In this document: positions 1-9,385 of the stretch, piece by piece | How the letters are laid out: each line of letters opens with the position of its first letter | How positions within the stretch are numbered: position 1 is the stretch's first letter | DNA from: Chlorobiaceae bacterium | GTDB lineage: Bacteria > Bacteroidota > Ignavibacteria > UBA10030 > SZUA-254 | Assembly: GCA_013824245.1 (NCBI GenBank) | Contig: PNNN01000051.1 | Coordinates: 62,001-126,000, forward strand | DNA: 64,000 bases | Reading direction: 5' to 3' | The notes under the pieces: model-generated | Databases searched by the model: none | What the model saw: the letters and a program-made list of their open reading frames with translations, nothing else | What the model was told of the DNA's origin: nothing | Program-made: the position numbers and the translations under genes

Positions 1-454
1 TATATGCTGCGAGTGTCCATGGCGATCCGCTAAATCCGATGAGTGGAACACGATCGGAAAGAGATTTTCGGGTCAAACGCAAAGCATCCATTACAAACTT
101 TAGTTTTTCATTCGGATCAGGAACCTGAATTTTGTTTATATCTTCTTTTGATCTCAACGGTGAAGGGAATCGTGGTCCCCCTTTTCCTTCTTCAACAATT
201 AATTCCATTCCCATTGCTTCGGGGATAACAAGTATGTCGGAAAAAATTATAGCGGCGTCAACTCTAAGGATATCGACCGGTTGAATTGTAACTTCTGTTG
301 CAAGCTCAGGAGTTTTGCATAATGTTAGAAAGTCGGTTTTTGCACGAACCGCGCGGTACTCAGGCAAATACCTGCCTGCCTGGCGCATCATCCAAACAGG
401 AGTTCGATTTGTGGGTTGACGTTTACAAGCTTTAAGAAAAATATCGTTGATCAT
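1..454 (-). CDS. hemE: Uroporphyrinogen decarboxylase, N-terminal part (3' end outside window)
   Basis: Decarboxylates the four acetate side chains of uroporphyrinogen III to give coproporphyrinogen III in the cytoplasm. Translating the minus strand from the ATG at 454 gives about 151 residues that run off the window edge. Residues about 17-30 carry the HemE signature [15 protein letters not shown], whose arginines bind substrate carboxylates. Further on are the segments [17 protein letters not shown] and [12 protein letters not shown], all as expected for the first 40% of the family. It is the last visible gene of a haem operon and starts 17 bases after hemD ends. No Shine-Dalgarno sequence precedes the start. 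The identification is firm; the rest of the gene cannot be seen. Confidence 0.93.
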   Translation of the reverse strand, partial: MINDIFLKACKRQPTNRTPVWMMRQAGRYLPEYRAVRAKTDFLTLCKTPELATEVTIQPVDILRVDAAIIFSDILVIPEAMGMELIVEEGKGGPRFPSPLRSKEDINKIQVPDPNEKLKFVMDALRLTRKSLSDRVPLIGFSGSPWTLAAY

Positions 455-471
455 TTGTAATAATTAAATTA

Positions 472-1257
472 TTATTGTTCATGTGTATTAAAATAACGAA
501 TTATAGATTCAATCATCGCTTCGATCGAAGATTGAGATGGTAAAATGTCTGGCTCTAAATCGAATTCTACGAGAGCAGTGGCGGTGGTTGGACCAATTAC
601 AGCTATCCTGGGCTTTGCACTAAAATATTTATTTTTATCGTTTCCGATTATTTGGAAAAAATTTTTCACCGTTGATGGACTTGTGAAAGTTATTACATCT
701 ATTTTATTAGCTTCGAGCATTGCTCGAATTATTTCCACATTTTCTCCGCTCGGAGGCAATGTTCGATACACAATAACATCATCAACAGATGCCCCTAAAT
801 ATTTTAACGTAGATGGAATTGTATCTTTTGCCAAGTCTCCTTTCGGAAATAGGTAACACTTTCCGTTAAGGTTCTCTTCCCTCATCAATCGGGAAAGATC
901 TAATGCGGTATGTTTCTCAGGAACAGAAATTGAAGTAACTCCTTGTTCAGTAAGAGCTTTCTTGGTTTTCTCACCAACGGCAAATATATTTTTTTTATTC
1001 AGCGTCGAAATCTCCGCATGAAGATATTTCATTCTTTCAAAGAAAAAAGAAACTCCATTCCAGCTTGTGAATATTATGCCATCGTACATATAAAGCTTTC
1101 CAAGAGCATGGTCTACCGGGTCCCAATTTTCAGGTGGATGAATCTCTATCGTAGGAAAGCAGATAGCCACACCGCCGTTAGTGTTGATGAGGTCTATAAT
1201 TTCAGCAGTCTGATTGCCCGCTCTGGTTATTAAGATGGTTTTTCCCGAAAGATTCAT
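472..1257 (-). CDS. hemD: Uroporphyrinogen-III synthase
   Basis: Cyclises hydroxymethylbilane and inverts ring D to make uroporphyrinogen III. The 261-residue length is normal. HemD is poorly conserved, and the call rests on the family pattern plus position between hemC and hemE. Visible family features are the N-terminal GKTILITRAGNQTAEI segment, YDGIIFTSWNGVSFFFER near residue 60, FAVGEKTKKAL around residue 92, and the second-lobe IDVITFTSPSTVKNFF and IAVIGPTTATAL segments. It begins 3 bases after hemC stops, so the two are almost certainly co-transcribed. Nothing is odd in length or frame. Confidence 0.9.
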   Translation of the reverse strand: MNLSGKTILITRAGNQTAEIIDLINTNGGVAICFPTIEIHPPENWDPVDHALGKLYMYDGIIFTSWNGVSFFFERMKYLHAEISTLNKKNIFAVGEKTKKALTEQGVTSISVPEKHTALDLSRLMREENLNGKCYLFPKGDLAKDTIPSTLKYLGASVDDVIVYRTLPPSGENVEIIRAMLEANKIDVITFTSPSTVKNFFQIIGNDKNKYFSAKPRIAVIGPTTATALVEFDLEPDILPSQSSIEAMIESIIRYFNTHEQ

Positions 1258-1260
1258 GAA

Positions 1261-2199
1261 TTAAGCAATTCGGATGCTTTCTAGAATTTCTTTGCCGCCG
1301 CTTTCATAAAGCGATTTAGCAAGTTCGTTCCCAATTGATTCGCACTTCGCGGGTTCACCGTGAATACTGCCGCGTAAAATTTTCTTGCCATCCAAACTGC
1401 CTATCATTCCGTCGAAAACAAGTTTATTTTCTTCCACTCGGGCATACGCTCCGATTGGTACTTGGCATCCGCCTTCGAGGGTTCGAAGAAAAGCTCGCTC
1501 GGCAAGCGCGGAAAATGTTGTTGCCTCGCTGATAAGTGATTCGAGAATCGATTTTAGTTCGACATCTTCAGAGCGAATCTCGATCCCAAGCGCCCCCTGA
1601 CCGACAGCCGGGAGAATTTTATTTGTCGGGATGATTTGTGTAATTCTGTTTGAAAATCCAAGCCGCATCACTCCGGCGTGGGCAAGAATCATTCCATCCC
1701 AATCGGATGAATCGAGTTTGGCAAAACGGGTGTTCAAATTTCCCCTGAGATCAATAATTTCAAGTTGAGGTTTCCAGTTTAAAAGCTGGCACTTACGGCG
1801 TAAACTGCCGGTCGCAATTTTTCCGCTCGAAGGAACGTCATCAAGATTTTTATATTTTTTTTCTGGATGAGATATGAAAACATCTCTAACATCTTCACGT
1901 TTTGGAATTGCACCAATCATCAAACCAGCGGGTAAATTTGTTGGCAAATCTTTTAAACTATGGACGGCTAAATCAACACGCTTATCGAGCAAAGCAGTTT
2001 CAATCTCTTTGGTGAATAAACCCTTGTCGCCGATCTTAGATAACGGAGAATCTAAAATCTTATCGCCGGTTGTTTTAATTATTTCCAATTCTATTTTAAT
2101 AGATGGGTGTGATTTTTGAAGTTCACTTTTTACCCACTCGGCTTGCCAAAGAGCGAGTTGACTGCCGCGGGTGCCAATTCGTAGTGTCGAATATTTCAT
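1261..2199 (-). CDS. hemC: Hydroxymethylbilane synthase (porphobilinogen deaminase)
   Basis: Polymerises four porphobilinogens into hydroxymethylbilane. The 312-residue protein opens with LRIGTRGSQLALWQA, the phosphate/substrate-binding start typical of HemC. It also has AVHSLKDLPT around residue 80 (catalytic aspartate region), ATGSLRRKCQLL near 130, and the EGGCQVPIGAYA motif whose cysteine carries the dipyrromethane cofactor. All expected catalytic residues are present and the length is normal. Its first base overlaps the last base of hemA by one nucleotide, and hemD follows 3 bases later, so expression is probably translationally coupled within the hem operon. Confidence 0.97.
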   Translation of the reverse strand: MKYSTLRIGTRGSQLALWQAEWVKSELQKSHPSIKIELEIIKTTGDKILDSPLSKIGDKGLFTKEIETALLDKRVDLAVHSLKDLPTNLPAGLMIGAIPKREDVRDVFISHPEKKYKNLDDVPSSGKIATGSLRRKCQLLNWKPQLEIIDLRGNLNTRFAKLDSSDWDGMILAHAGVMRLGFSNRITQIIPTNKILPAVGQGALGIEIRSEDVELKSILESLISEATTFSALAERAFLRTLEGGCQVPIGAYARVEENKLVFDGMIGSLDGKKILRGSIHGEPAKCESIGNELAKSLYESGGKEILESIRIA

Positions 2200-3467
2200 T
2201 AACTTCCTTTTTTTTCTAAGCCGAAAAGATGTCTCAATATATGAACTTTAGTCTGCGTTTCGTGCGTTGATAATTCTTCTGAACCGTTTTTTAAATTTAC
2301 CATAGGAGTATGCAATATTTTATTTACAATGCGCTTCGTGAGAATTTCGATTTCCTCCCGCTTCTCGGCAGGAAAATGATGAATATGCTTTTTAACTTCT
2401 TCGGTGCGGATATTTTCGAACTGGTCGCGTAATTGTTGAATTGTTGGAGTTACCTCGAGCGCGTCGTACCACAATTTAAATTGAGATAATTCATCTAAAA
2501 TAATTTGCTGAATTTTAGGAACCTCGGCTTTTCTGTGTGACAGATTAGCGTCGATAATTTGATTTAAATCGTCTATATCGTAAAGGAAAATATTTTCAAT
2601 TCGATTTGCGGAATGTTCAATATTCCGGGGAACACCGATATCGATAATGAACAGCGGCTTATTTCCTCTCTGTTTCATGGCGTTCCGAAGATCTTTTTCG
2701 GTTATGATATGACTCGGAGATTCCACGGAACTGATTACGATATCAACATGATGTAGTTCGTCAAGAATTTTATCAAAGTCGGTAACTTTACCTTCTAATT
2801 TTGCGGCAAGCTCCTCTGCCCGTGAGCGCGTCCGGTTTGCAATAATAAGATTTCCAAGATCCCGGCTCGTAAGATGCTTTGCGGTAAGCTCACCGGTTTC
2901 GCCGGCGCCTATCAACAAAGCCGATCGTTTCGTTAAATCTTCGAAGATTTTAGATGCAAGTTCGGCGGCTGCATAACTTACAGAGACGGCGCCTTCTCCG
3001 ATTTCAGTTTCTGTACGCGCTCGTTTGCCGACATGAAATGCTGTGTTGAACAATCGGTTTATCAGCAATCCGGTTGTGCGACGCTCCTGTGCTACCGTGA
3101 ATGCTTCTTTCATTTGATTGAGGATCTGGACGTCGCCCAATACCATTGAGTCGATTCCTGACGCGACGCCGAAAATATGCTTTACTGCATTGAGTGAAGA
3201 AAGAGAATAGAAATTCTCGGCGCTAAGACCATCGGCTTTTTTTTGTATAGACAGGATTTTCCACAACGGTTCGTTATTTAGAAGTTCGTTACGAAAAGAA
3301 TAGTAAAGCTCGGTGCGGTTGCATGTAGAAACCAGCACAAGTTCTTTTAGATTATTTTGCTGTAATGTCTCGAGTGCCGATACAATTTCATCGCGGGAAA
3401 ACCAAAGTTTTTCCCTAATCTCAACCGGCGCTGTGCGGTGATTTATACCGAGACAGAATATATTCAT
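2199..3467 (-). CDS. hemA: Glutamyl-tRNA reductase
   Basis: Reduces glutamyl-tRNA(Glu) to glutamate-1-semialdehyde, the first committed step of C5-pathway tetrapyrrole synthesis. The 422-residue protein has the N-terminal catalytic domain with GINHRTAPVEIREK and VSTCNRTELYY, whose cysteine forms the thioester with glutamate. SGIDSMVLGDVQILNQ follows, then the NADPH-binding domain (LLIGAGETGELTAKHL, IANRTRSRAEELA) and a helical dimerisation domain at the C-terminus. Presence of hemA rather than ALA synthase shows the C5 route is used. A ccsA/hemX-like membrane gene lies upstream on the same strand, an arrangement seen in many bacteria. Confidence 0.97.
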   Translation of the reverse strand: MNIFCLGINHRTAPVEIREKLWFSRDEIVSALETLQQNNLKELVLVSTCNRTELYYSFRNELLNNEPLWKILSIQKKADGLSAENFYSLSSLNAVKHIFGVASGIDSMVLGDVQILNQMKEAFTVAQERRTTGLLINRLFNTAFHVGKRARTETEIGEGAVSVSYAAAELASKIFEDLTKRSALLIGAGETGELTAKHLTSRDLGNLIIANRTRSRAEELAAKLEGKVTDFDKILDELHHVDIVISSVESPSHIITEKDLRNAMKQRGNKPLFIIDIGVPRNIEHSANRIENIFLYDIDDLNQIIDANLSHRKAEVPKIQQIILDELSQFKLWYDALEVTPTIQQLRDQFENIRTEEVKKHIHHFPAEKREEIEILTKRIVNKILHTPMVNLKNGSEELSTHETQTKVHILRHLFGLEKKGS

Positions 3468-3547
3468 AAGAACAATTTATATTTTGATAGATGTTATCGT
3501 TGTTCGTCCGCTTGATTCTGCAAGCATGAACGGTTCAATCGATTTTC

Positions 3548-4375
3548 TTAAATAAATTTATGGAAACTACTGAAGAAAAAATTGATGATGGTCATCGAAA
3601 AAATCGTAATAATAAATCCGATGAGAGATAGCACCATAATTCTTCGTCCCTGCCAGCCGACAATTTTTTTTGCTGTCAAACCTGCCGCATAAATTAGCCA
3701 GACTATTATTGTACTTAGAAGTTTGGGGTCTGCATATGAAAATTTTTCAATTGCGCGGGGCAGCCAGGCATATCCGATTGAGATTGAAATCGTGAGAAAT
3801 ATAAATCCGAGAACTGTAGCTGTAAAGCTCATTCTTTCGAGCATTTCAAGATTTGGAAGACGTTTGTAGATGACAGTGAAATGACTTGATTTGATATCGT
3901 GATATAACATCAAATATAGAAAACCGTAAACCGCAGAAATTGTAATGGCGGCATACCCAATAAGTGCGCTTCCAACATGAATACCAAGCAAATTGCTGCG
4001 CAAAACCTGCGGTATTTCGGTCAGTTCTTTGATGAACAGGGATGAGATTAATTGGAAGAAAAACGGAAAAATTAAAATGAAATATCCGGTTGATCTGTTC
4101 TTTGTTTGAATTTCGATGTAAGCATATGCCAATGTTACCGTAAAGGCAATCAAAGAGAAAATCTCAAAAACCGTCGTTATCGGTGGATGGTTGAATCGTA
4201 ACGTTCTTAAAACTATATACACCCCGTGAATTATCAGCGTAGTCATAAGAAATCGCACCTTTAACGATTCAGCAAGCTTCGAATTCTTAAAAAAACTTTT
4301 TGAATATGTCCAGGTTGCAATAAAATAACAAACGGGGAGAATAATTTCGAGTAGATCAATCATCATGAGCATCAT
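3548..4375 (-). CDS. CcsA/HemX-family cytochrome c assembly membrane protein
   Basis: A polytopic membrane protein of about 275 residues with eight or so hydrophobic segments, belonging by look and context to the cytochrome c assembly (CcsA/ResC/HemX) family. Conserved-looking features include HVGSALIGYAAITISAVYGFLYLM mid-protein (quoted as two overlapping pieces: HVGSALIGYAAIT and SAVYGFLYLM) and SIGYAWLPR near the C-terminal third. The ATG at 4375 (MMLMMIDLLEII) is chosen because a GTG extension to 4429 adds a lysine-rich stretch with no ribosome-binding site; neither start has a good one. Lying directly upstream of hemA it resembles hemX, proposed in other bacteria to influence HemA level. 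It may instead act in haem delivery for the many c-type cytochromes encoded here. Confidence 0.78.
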   Translation of the reverse strand: MMLMMIDLLEIILPVCYFIATWTYSKSFFKNSKLAESLKVRFLMTTLIIHGVYIVLRTLRFNHPPITTVFEIFSLIAFTVTLAYAYIEIQTKNRSTGYFILIFPFFFQLISSLFIKELTEIPQVLRSNLLGIHVGSALIGYAAITISAVYGFLYLMLYHDIKSSHFTVIYKRLPNLEMLERMSFTATVLGFIFLTISISIGYAWLPRAIEKFSYADPKLLSTIIVWLIYAAGLTAKKIVGWQGRRIMVLSLIGFIITIFSMTIINFFFSSFHKFI

Positions 4376-4465
4376 TTTTATCTGTTTTGTAATTAAGATA
4401 ATCAAATCTTGTTTGATTTTCAAAAACACGAAAACATCTTTATTTTAGCATAATAGTTAAATTTC

Positions 4466-4494
4466 TTGCATGTACTGAGGGTCTTTCTTATATT
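4466..4494 (+). promoter_or_regulatory. Predicted sigma-70-like promoter of the M20 peptidase gene
   Basis: TTGCAT at 4466-4471 and TATATT at 4489-4494 are separated by exactly 17 bases, predicting a transcript start near 4501, about 40 bases before the peptidase ATG. The same TTCTTAT-T context recurs at 36233-36261 with the same spacing. The intergenic gap is divergent with the hem operon on the other strand. Confidence 0.5.
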
Positions 4495-4541
4495 GTTGAT
4501 ACTTTAACGCGTAATCCGCTTGAATCATAACTGGTCTATCA

Positions 4542-5915
4542 ATGGAAAAAATTCTTCAATATATTAAAGAAAATCAAGAGCAATTTCTCTCAGAACTTAA
4601 AACACTTATAAGCTTTCCAAGCGTCAGTAATTCCAAAGATCATCAACCCGATATGGAACGATGTGCAAAATGGTTAGGTGATCATATCATCGGATTGGGA
4701 ATGAAGAACGTTCAAATTTTTCCCACAGCCGGACATCCTATTGTTTACGGCGAGTGGCTTGAAGCTGCAGGTAAACCTACTGTGCTTATATACGGGCATT
4801 ACGATGTTCAGCCAGCAGAACCGCTTGATCTTTGGAAGTCGCCACCATTCGAAGGCACTGTCCGGGATGGAAATTTTTATGCACGCGGAGCAACCGACGA
4901 TAAAGGTCAGCTTTTCATACATTTAAAAAGTATCGAAGCGTTCATGAAGAATTACAACTCTTTGCCGGTCAATATAAAATTAATATTAGAAGGTGAAGAA
5001 GAAATAGGAAGTGAACATCTTGAACCATTTCTTCGAGAACATAAAAACTTATTGAAAGCAGATCTGGTTCTAATCTCTGATACGTCGATGTTTGCACGCG
5101 GCGTTCCCTCGGTCTGTTACGGCTTGCGTGGATTAAGTTACATGCAGATTGATCTAATTGGTCCCGAAAAAGATTTGCATTCCGGTTCATACGGCGGATC
5201 AGTTCACAACCCGATTCAAGCATTGACAGAGATAATATCATCGCTTCACGATAAGAATGGGAGAATAACAATTCCCGGTTTTTATGACGATGTGTTGAAG
5301 TTATCGAAAGAAGAACGCGCCGCTTTTAAAAAATTACCGTGGAGCGACAAGAAATTTGCAAAAGAGTTAAGTGTAAAAGAATTATATGGCGAAAAAGGTT
5401 TTACAACACTCGAACGTTTATGGGCAAGGCCAACGCTTGAATGCAACGGTATCTGGGGTGGCTTTACAGGCGAAGGTGCAAAAACAGTTCTCCCTTCCAA
5501 AGCATCGGCAAAAATATCGATGCGCTTGGTTCCAAATCAAAAGCCAGATAAAATTGCTAAATTATTCGAAAAACATATCAAGAGTATCACCCCAAAAACT
5601 GTAAATGTATCCGTGAGAAATCTTCATGGCGGTGAACCCGCGATTACGCCTGTAGACAGCCCAGGTGTTCGAACAGCAATACTCGCCTTAGAGAAAGGTT
5701 TCGGTAAAAAACCGCTCTACCAGCGTGAGGGCGGATCGATTCCGATTGTGGTTCAGTTCAAAAAAATTCTCGGCACTGATTCTGTGCTGCTCGGTTTTGG
5801 TCTACCCGATGAAAACGCTCACGCCCCCAACGAATTTATAAATCTCGACAATTTTTTTGGCGGCATCAGAACGGTTGCACATTTTTATAATGAATTGCCT
5901 AATTTTATGAAGTGA
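4542..5915 (+). CDS. M20 family metallopeptidase (dipeptidase-type)
   Basis: A two-zinc exopeptidase/dipeptidase of the M20 (ArgE/DapE/CPG2/CNDP) superfamily, probably cytoplasmic because there is no signal peptide. Metal-ligand motifs appear in order: YGHYDVQPAEP (His, then catalytic Asp two residues on), ARGATDDKGQ (bridging Asp), LEGEEEIGSEH (general-base Glu and metal Glu), LISDTSM (Asp) and DENAHAPNEF near the C-terminus (His). DLHSGSYGG marks the dimerisation lid. The 457-residue length matches dipeptidases rather than DapE or ArgE. Substrate is unknown. It heads a short plus-strand unit with the cobalamin adenosyltransferase 10 bases downstream, though no functional link is apparent. 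Confidence 0.92.
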   Translation: MEKILQYIKENQEQFLSELKTLISFPSVSNSKDHQPDMERCAKWLGDHIIGLGMKNVQIFPTAGHPIVYGEWLEAAGKPTVLIYGHYDVQPAEPLDLWKSPPFEGTVRDGNFYARGATDDKGQLFIHLKSIEAFMKNYNSLPVNIKLILEGEEEIGSEHLEPFLREHKNLLKADLVLISDTSMFARGVPSVCYGLRGLSYMQIDLIGPEKDLHSGSYGGSVHNPIQALTEIISSLHDKNGRITIPGFYDDVLKLSKEERAAFKKLPWSDKKFAKELSVKELYGEKGFTTLERLWARPTLECNGIWGGFTGEGAKTVLPSKASAKISMRLVPNQKPDKIAKLFEKHIKSITPKTVNVSVRNLHGGEPAITPVDSPGVRTAILALEKGFGKKPLYQREGGSIPIVVQFKKILGTDSVLLGFGLPDENAHAPNEFINLDNFFGGIRTVAHFYNELPNFMK

Positions 5916-5925
5916 CATTTTTAGT

Positions 5926-6471
5926 GTGAAAATTTATACTAAAACCGGAGACAGGGGAGATACAGCGTTACTGGGCGGGAAACGCGTACAGAAGGATTCA
6001 CTTCGAATAGAAACATACGGAACCATCGATGAGTTGAACAGCGTGATTGGCATCAGTCGCTCTTTGAATGAGCATCATGAAATTGATCTCCTGTTATTCA
6101 ATCTTCAATCGGAGCTATTTACATTAGGTGCAGAACTTGCCACACCTGCGGGTGTGAAAAATTCTTCTACAAAATTTCTTTCAGATGAAAATATCATTCG
6201 TCTTGAAAAGCTCATTGATGATATGGAAACCCGACTTCCACGTTTGAAAAATTTTATTCTTCCCGGAGGAAATAAATGTGCCGCAATGCTTCATTATGCA
6301 CGGACGGTTTGTAGACGCGCCGAACGATTGGCGGTCCGTTTAGCGCGGGATGAATCGATCCGCGATTTTCCCGTAATTTATCTCAATCGCTTGTCAGACT
6401 TTCTCTTTGTAATAGCACGCCTGTCCAATTCGCTATCGAATACTCCCGAAACAAAATGGTCGGCTGATTAA
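5926..6471 (+). CDS. pduO: PduO-type ATP:cob(I)alamin adenosyltransferase
   Basis: Transfers the adenosyl group of ATP to cob(I)alamin to give adenosylcobalamin. The 181-residue protein has all PduO landmarks: the N-terminal ATP loop KIYTKTGDRGDTALLGG, YGTIDELNSVIG, FILPGGNKCAAMLHYARTVCRRAER around residues 110-135 (key Arg and Glu of the active site, cited as FILPGGNK and RTVCRRAER), and LNRLSDFLFVIAR at the end. The start codon is GTG at 5926, because the conserved KIYTKTGD begins right after it. No clear ribosome-binding site is seen, so it may be coupled to the upstream peptidase gene. It implies the cell uses B12-dependent enzymes. Confidence 0.95.
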   Translation: MKIYTKTGDRGDTALLGGKRVQKDSLRIETYGTIDELNSVIGISRSLNEHHEIDLLLFNLQSELFTLGAELATPAGVKNSSTKFLSDENIIRLEKLIDDMETRLPRLKNFILPGGNKCAAMLHYARTVCRRAERLAVRLARDESIRDFPVIYLNRLSDFLFVIARLSNSLSNTPETKWSAD

Positions 6472-6792
6472 GCTTATCATTTTTTCAACTTCAGATTTTG
6501 AGTGAATTATTTTGGTTGGAAATCTATGCTTGGAATGAAATAAAAAGAGCATTGGCAGGTGGGCATTCCAACTTGGGAGGCGAAGTCAGAAACCGTGGAT
6601 CCTGCCTAATGCTCGTTATCATTATACAACACTTTTTTGAAAAAGTCAAGAAAAAATTTCTGCGAAGAAATGATGAATAACATCTGATATATTAAGGAAA
6701 TATTTATCGATATATTTTGACTTTCCATTAGATTTTTTTAAATTGTACAGTCTAATTCTATGATATTCATCAAACGCTCAACAATTTACTAA
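6472..6792. other. 321-base gap before nuoA: one structured element and AT-rich upstream DNA
   Basis: No convincing protein gene lies here; a 60-codon open frame at 6498-6680 is rejected. The first half holds the hairpin element described separately (6547-6614). The second half is very AT-rich and should carry the nuo promoter. TTGACT at about 6719-6724 is a candidate -35 box, but the -10 hexamer 17 bases on (AAATTG) is weak, so the promoter is not assigned. Confidence 0.5.
6547..6614 (+). ncRNA. Unidentified hairpin RNA element between pduO and nuoA
   Basis: GAGCATTGGCAGG (6547-6559) pairs with CCTGCCTAATGCTC (6601-6614) to give a 13-bp stem with a single bulged base, enclosing 41 bases. 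The interior has a further 5-bp hairpin, TTCCA-ACT-TGGGA. The interior also holds GAAGTCAGAAACC, which loosely resembles a conserved 3' segment of cobalamin riboswitches. The rest of that riboswitch core is absent and the element is too short, so no family is claimed. It could be a processed 3' UTR element of the adenosyltransferase transcript, a leader of the nuo operon, or a stand-alone small RNA. The strand is assumed from the neighbours. Confidence 0.4.
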
Positions 6793-7221
6793 ATGCTTAC
6801 AGATTTTGGCAAAGTTTTCATCTTTTTTCTGATTGGGGGATTGTTTGTTGCAGCTGGATTGATTGCAGCATGGGTTATTCGTCCGAAAAGGTGGTATCCG
6901 TCGAAACTTTCTACATATGAATGCGGTGAAATTCCGGTTGGCGATGCAATTGTTAAGTTTAATATTCGATTTTACGTAATTGCCTTGATCTTCTTAATTT
7001 TTGATGTTGAAGTTGTATTTTTATTCCCCTGGGCAGTGGTGTTTAAGAACCTTGGAATGTTTGCATTTATTGAAATGCTCGTTTTTCTATCCATTTTGTT
7101 CGTTGGTTATGCCTATGTGTGGGTAAAGGGGGACCTTGAATGGGACAAGCCAGCACCGCAACTTCCATCTATAAATTCAAAACAACTAAAAATTTCAACT
7201 CCACAAACTACTCCGGATTAA
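6793..7221 (+). CDS. nuoA: NADH-quinone oxidoreductase subunit A
   Basis: Small membrane subunit of complex I at the junction of the membrane and peripheral arms. The 142-residue protein has three hydrophobic helices and the conserved loop [15 protein letters not shown] after helix 1. It also has the segment [24 protein letters not shown], cited here by its core [15 protein letters not shown]. It is the first gene of an 11-gene complex I operon. The C-terminal tail after residue 120 is hydrophilic and slightly longer than in many NuoA proteins. The ATG at 6793 immediately precedes the family's N-terminal hydrophobic segment. Confidence 0.97.
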   Translation: MLTDFGKVFIFFLIGGLFVAAGLIAAWVIRPKRWYPSKLSTYECGEIPVGDAIVKFNIRFYVIALIFLIFDVEVVFLFPWAVVFKNLGMFAFIEMLVFLSILFVGYAYVWVKGDLEWDKPAPQLPSINSKQLKISTPQTTPD

Positions 7222-7236
7222 ATTTTAATATAGAAT

Positions 7237-7728
7237 ATGGGACTATTGGATAAAAAATTTGACAATAGTAATATTGTTATCACATCGATGGATAATCTAT
7301 TAAACTGGGCTCGGTTGTCATCGATGTGGCCCGTTCAATTCGGGCTTGCTTGCTGTGCTATTGAGATGATGGCTACCGGCGCATCACATTACGATCTTGA
7401 TAGATTCGGAATATTTTTCCGTGCAACTCCAAGACAAGCAGATGTGATGATTATTTCCGGGACAGTTACTTTAAAAATGGCGCCTCGAATAAAATTATTA
7501 TTCGATCAAATGTCTGAACCCCGATATGTAATCTCGATGGGAAGTTGCGCTAATTGCGGAGGTCCCTACTGGGAACACGGTTATCACGTTTTAAAAGGAG
7601 TTGATCGCGTAATCCCGGTTGATGTATATATTCCCGGATGTCCACCCAGACCGGAAGCATTGTTAGAGGGAATCATGAAGTTGCAAGAGAAAATTCGTTC
7701 CGAAAGTTTAGCAAAGAAGAGTGCCTAA
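7237..7728 (+). CDS. nuoB: NADH-quinone oxidoreductase subunit B (N2 cluster subunit)
   Basis: Peripheral subunit carrying the terminal [4Fe-4S] cluster N2 that passes electrons to quinone. The 163-residue protein shows the characteristic tandem-cysteine ligand motif [11 protein letters not shown], followed by [12 protein letters not shown] and [14 protein letters not shown], which supply the remaining ligands. MWPVQFG and [17 protein letters not shown] (shorter pieces of the conserved body) also match. Length is normal. It lies 15 bases after nuoA and 3 bases before nuoC. Confidence 0.98.
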   Translation: MGLLDKKFDNSNIVITSMDNLLNWARLSSMWPVQFGLACCAIEMMATGASHYDLDRFGIFFRATPRQADVMIISGTVTLKMAPRIKLLFDQMSEPRYVISMGSCANCGGPYWEHGYHVLKGVDRVIPVDVYIPGCPPRPEALLEGIMKLQEKIRSESLAKKSA

Positions 7729-7731
7729 AAT

Positions 7732-8211
7732 ATGACTTCTCAAGAAATTCACGAAAAAATAAAATTACAATTTCCCGCCGCAGTTCTTGAATCAAAGACT
7801 GAAGGCGTGGTTGATCCATTCATTAAAATCGCGCCTGAATATGTGGCTGATGTAGCATCTTTCATCAGAGACAATGAAGAACTTGGTTTTGATTTTTTAA
7901 TGTGTCTGAGCGGAATTGATTATGGCAAAGGAACTCTTGGGGTAATATATAATATTTTTTCGATGAAACATCGTCACAAGTTGAATCTGAAAGTAGAAGT
8001 TCCGAAAGATAAAGCTGAAGTGCCGTCGGTTTCCCTAATATGGAACACAGCTAACTGGCACGAGCGTGAGGCGTACGACTTGATGGGAATTATTTTCATC
8101 GGTCACCCTGATCCCCGTCGCATCTTAATGCCGTACGATTGGGAAGGTCATCCGCTCAGGAAAGATTATAAAACTCCGGAATTTTATCAAGGCATGAAAG
8201 TTCCTTATTGA
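7732..8211 (+). CDS. nuoC: NADH-quinone oxidoreductase subunit C (30 kDa subunit)
   Basis: Peripheral-arm subunit without cofactors that packs against NuoD. The 159-residue protein is of the separate (unfused) NuoC type. The family signature is present near the C-terminus as [23 protein letters not shown] (core [11 protein letters not shown]), followed by [15 protein letters not shown]. The N-terminal half is variable, as usual. The stop codon lies 8 bases before the nuoD ATG chosen here, or overlaps a possible TTG start of nuoD. Confidence 0.96.
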   Translation: MTSQEIHEKIKLQFPAAVLESKTEGVVDPFIKIAPEYVADVASFIRDNEELGFDFLMCLSGIDYGKGTLGVIYNIFSMKHRHKLNLKVEVPKDKAEVPSVSLIWNTANWHEREAYDLMGIIFIGHPDPRRILMPYDWEGHPLRKDYKTPEFYQGMKVPY

Positions 8212-8219
8212 GTGATATT

Positions 8220-9380
8220 ATGGCTGAAATTTCAGAAGAAATAATTAAAACATCTACCGGAACAACTCTTCGCCACGAAGAGATGGTTATCAATATGGGA
8301 CCGCAACATCCGTCCACTCACGGCGTTCTGCGACTTGAGGTTGTGGTCGACGGCGAAATAGTGATAGATGTAATCCCTCATATCGGATACCTGCATCGTT
8401 GTTTTGAAAAACATGCTGAATCGATGACCAACTACCAGCAGGTTGTTCCATATGTTGATCGCATGGATTATTGTGCGGCAATGAATATGGATTTTGGTTA
8501 CGTGCTTGCTGTTGAAAAACTTCTTGGCATTCAGGTGCCAGAACGTGTAGAATATATACGTGTCATCATGGCAGAGTTACAGAGGATCGCTTCACACCTG
8601 ATTGCCGCCGGCACTTATGGGTTAGATATCGGCGCCTTTACTCCATTTCTTTATATGTTCCGGGAACGTGAGCGCATTCTTGATCTATTCGAAATGACAT
8701 GCGGCGCACGACTTCTATATAACTACATGTGGGTAGGTGGAGTTTCGCACGATCTTCCACCCGGATTCATAGACAAAGCTAAAGATTTTTGTCAATACTT
8801 CAGACCAAAAATAAAAGAATACAACGATCTCCTAAGCTACAACGAAATTTTTATCAAACGAACCGCTAATGTTGGAATTCTCCCAAAAGATGTTGCAATC
8901 TCTTATGGCATCTCAGGACCGGTGCTTCGCGGTTCAGGTGTTAACTTCGATCTTCGCCGCGATGATCCGTATTCAATTTATCATAAATTCGATTGGCAGC
9001 CGGAAATCGGTAAGGGTGAAGTTGGCACGGTTGGCGATTGCTGGGATAGATACATGGTGCGAATGCGTGAAATGGAACAGAGCATAAATATTGTAGAGCA
9101 AGCGCTCAACCAAATTCCAGAGGGGAACATTGCCTCGGCAATACCTAAACGCATCAGACCAAATCCGGGCGATGTTTATGTGCGCACTGAGTCGGCAAGA
9201 GGTGAATTAGGATTTTATGTTATCAGCGACGGCAGCGGCAAACCGTACCGTATCAAAGCCCGGTCACCTTCGTTTGTAAACCTCAGCGTGATACCTGAAA
9301 TTTCCCGCGGCGGTATGATAGCAGACCTCGTTGCAATTGCCGGAAGTCTTGATATCGTGTTAGGAGAGGTCGACAGGTAA
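8220..9380 (+). CDS. nuoD: NADH-quinone oxidoreductase subunit D (49 kDa subunit)
   Basis: Forms the quinone-binding cavity together with NuoB. The protein of about 386 residues begins its conserved core at [17 protein letters not shown], where the histidine of the quinone pocket sits. It continues with [13 protein letters not shown] and [13 protein letters not shown], and ends with [11 protein letters not shown], the classic NuoD terminus. The ATG at 8220 is preferred over an in-frame TTG at 8208 that would overlap the end of nuoC, but both are possible. It is not fused to NuoC, unlike in E. coli. Confidence 0.97.
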   Translation: MAEISEEIIKTSTGTTLRHEEMVINMGPQHPSTHGVLRLEVVVDGEIVIDVIPHIGYLHRCFEKHAESMTNYQQVVPYVDRMDYCAAMNMDFGYVLAVEKLLGIQVPERVEYIRVIMAELQRIASHLIAAGTYGLDIGAFTPFLYMFRERERILDLFEMTCGARLLYNYMWVGGVSHDLPPGFIDKAKDFCQYFRPKIKEYNDLLSYNEIFIKRTANVGILPKDVAISYGISGPVLRGSGVNFDLRRDDPYSIYHKFDWQPEIGKGEVGTVGDCWDRYMVRMREMEQSINIVEQALNQIPEGNIASAIPKRIRPNPGDVYVRTESARGELGFYVISDGSGKPYRIKARSPSFVNLSVIPEISRGGMIADLVAIAGSLDIVLGEVDR

Positions 9381-9385
9381 ATAGT

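Noticed and set aside
6547-6614. Cobalamin riboswitch or small SRP RNA
   Set aside because: Only one short segment resembles the cobalamin core, the element is too short, and the SRP GGAA tetraloop with AGCA motif is absent.
6498-6680. 60-codon open frame between pduO and nuoA
   Set aside because: It spans the hairpin element, starts at a TTG with no ribosome-binding site, and its translation has no protein-like pattern.
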